Assembly (NCBI RefSeq): GCF_900215605.1 | Contig: NZ_OBEL01000001.1 | Span: 434,001-498,000, forward strand | DNA length: 64,000 nucleotides | DNA from: Cohaesibacter gelatinilyticus | GTDB lineage: Bacteria; Pseudomonadota; Alphaproteobacteria; Rhizobiales; Cohaesibacteraceae | Direction: 5' to 3' | Part shown: in pieces, positions 63,972 to 64,000 of the stretch | How positions within the stretch are numbered: the first letter of the stretch is position 1 | Layout: every line of letters starts with the position of its first letter | The notes under the pieces: model-generated | The model's input: the letters and a program-made list of their open reading frames with translations, nothing else | The model's database searches: none | What the model was told of the DNA's origin: nothing | Position numbers and translations under genes: made by a program

Positions 63972-64000
63972 ATGAACCTGGTCCTGAAAATTACCTGTCC
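63972..64000 (+). CDS. Start of a CDS leaving the window (possibly PurU, ACT-domain start)
   Basis: Only nine codons are present, reading MNLVLKITC, preceded by GTGAGAGAAA as a weak ribosome-binding site. This opening resembles the first beta strand of ACT-domain proteins such as formyltetrahydrofolate deformylase. With so little sequence the identity is a guess. Confidence 0.3.

Overview
The window looks like a chromosomal segment of a marine alphaproteobacterium of roughly 50% GC, probably in the Hyphomicrobiales (Cohaesibacter/Pseudovibrio-like). This is an inference from gene content and style: a Na+-translocating NQR locus, many LysR/MarR/TetR regulators, XseB, an AGCS symporter and several crotonases. 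No rRNA or tRNA gene was recognised.

Layout. 1-7.3 kb: housekeeping and single genes (SDR tail, xseB, enoyl-CoA hydratase/isomerase, SGNH hydrolase, periplasmic 5'-nucleotidase, EamA transporter, isochorismatase-like hydrolase). 7.3-19.4 kb: a GGDEF-EAL protein, GST, cytochrome b561, MarR, HAD phosphatase, a divergent LysR/flavodoxin pair, katG, a decayed acyl-CoA ligase, DUF1499 and MBL-fold proteins. 19.4-21.7 kb: an AT-rich gap, then a PAS protein and a soluble chemoreceptor. 21.8-31.3 kb: a response regulator, a divergent hybrid histidine kinase, and a four-gene operon of two di-heme cytochrome c peroxidases, a Tat-exported Rieske subunit and an arsenite-oxidase-like molybdopterin subunit. 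That set of four matches the iodate reductase (Idr) cluster rather than an arsenite oxidase cluster, and it is the most notable system here. 31.4-36.4 kb: HEAT-repeat protein, nitroreductase, pseudoazurin-like cupredoxin, LysR. 36.5-41.6 kb: thioesterase, MATE pump, agmatine-deiminase-like protein, a repeat field, nqrM and apbE. 41.9-47.8 kb: nqrABCDEF. 48-54 kb: TauE/SafE exporter, crotonase, SelA-like PLP enzyme, Gfo/Idh/MocA oxidoreductase, a second repeat field, sdaA. 54-64 kb: gcvP, Usp, AGCS symporter, XRE-cupin regulator, TerB/DUF533 protein, a small membrane protein, TetR, a decayed HD-domain gene and the first codons of a gene leaving the window.

How parts work together. The Idr operon would take electrons from the periplasmic cytochrome or cupredoxin pool; the two peroxidases would remove peroxide made during iodate reduction. 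The adjacent OmpR-type regulator and hybrid kinase are candidate controllers, and exact tandem 10-bp repeats in the leader of the operon are a candidate binding site. ApbE and NqrM flank nqrA divergently and supply covalent FMN and an Fe-S centre to the NQR complex. GcvP, SdaA and possibly the AGCS symporter handle glycine, serine and alanine.

Two intergenic fields (near nqrM and near sdaA) carry three-copy arrays of a 38-bp hairpin with an identical 47-bp period. The stems differ between the loci by compensatory base changes, which suggests a structured, possibly mobile, repeat family.
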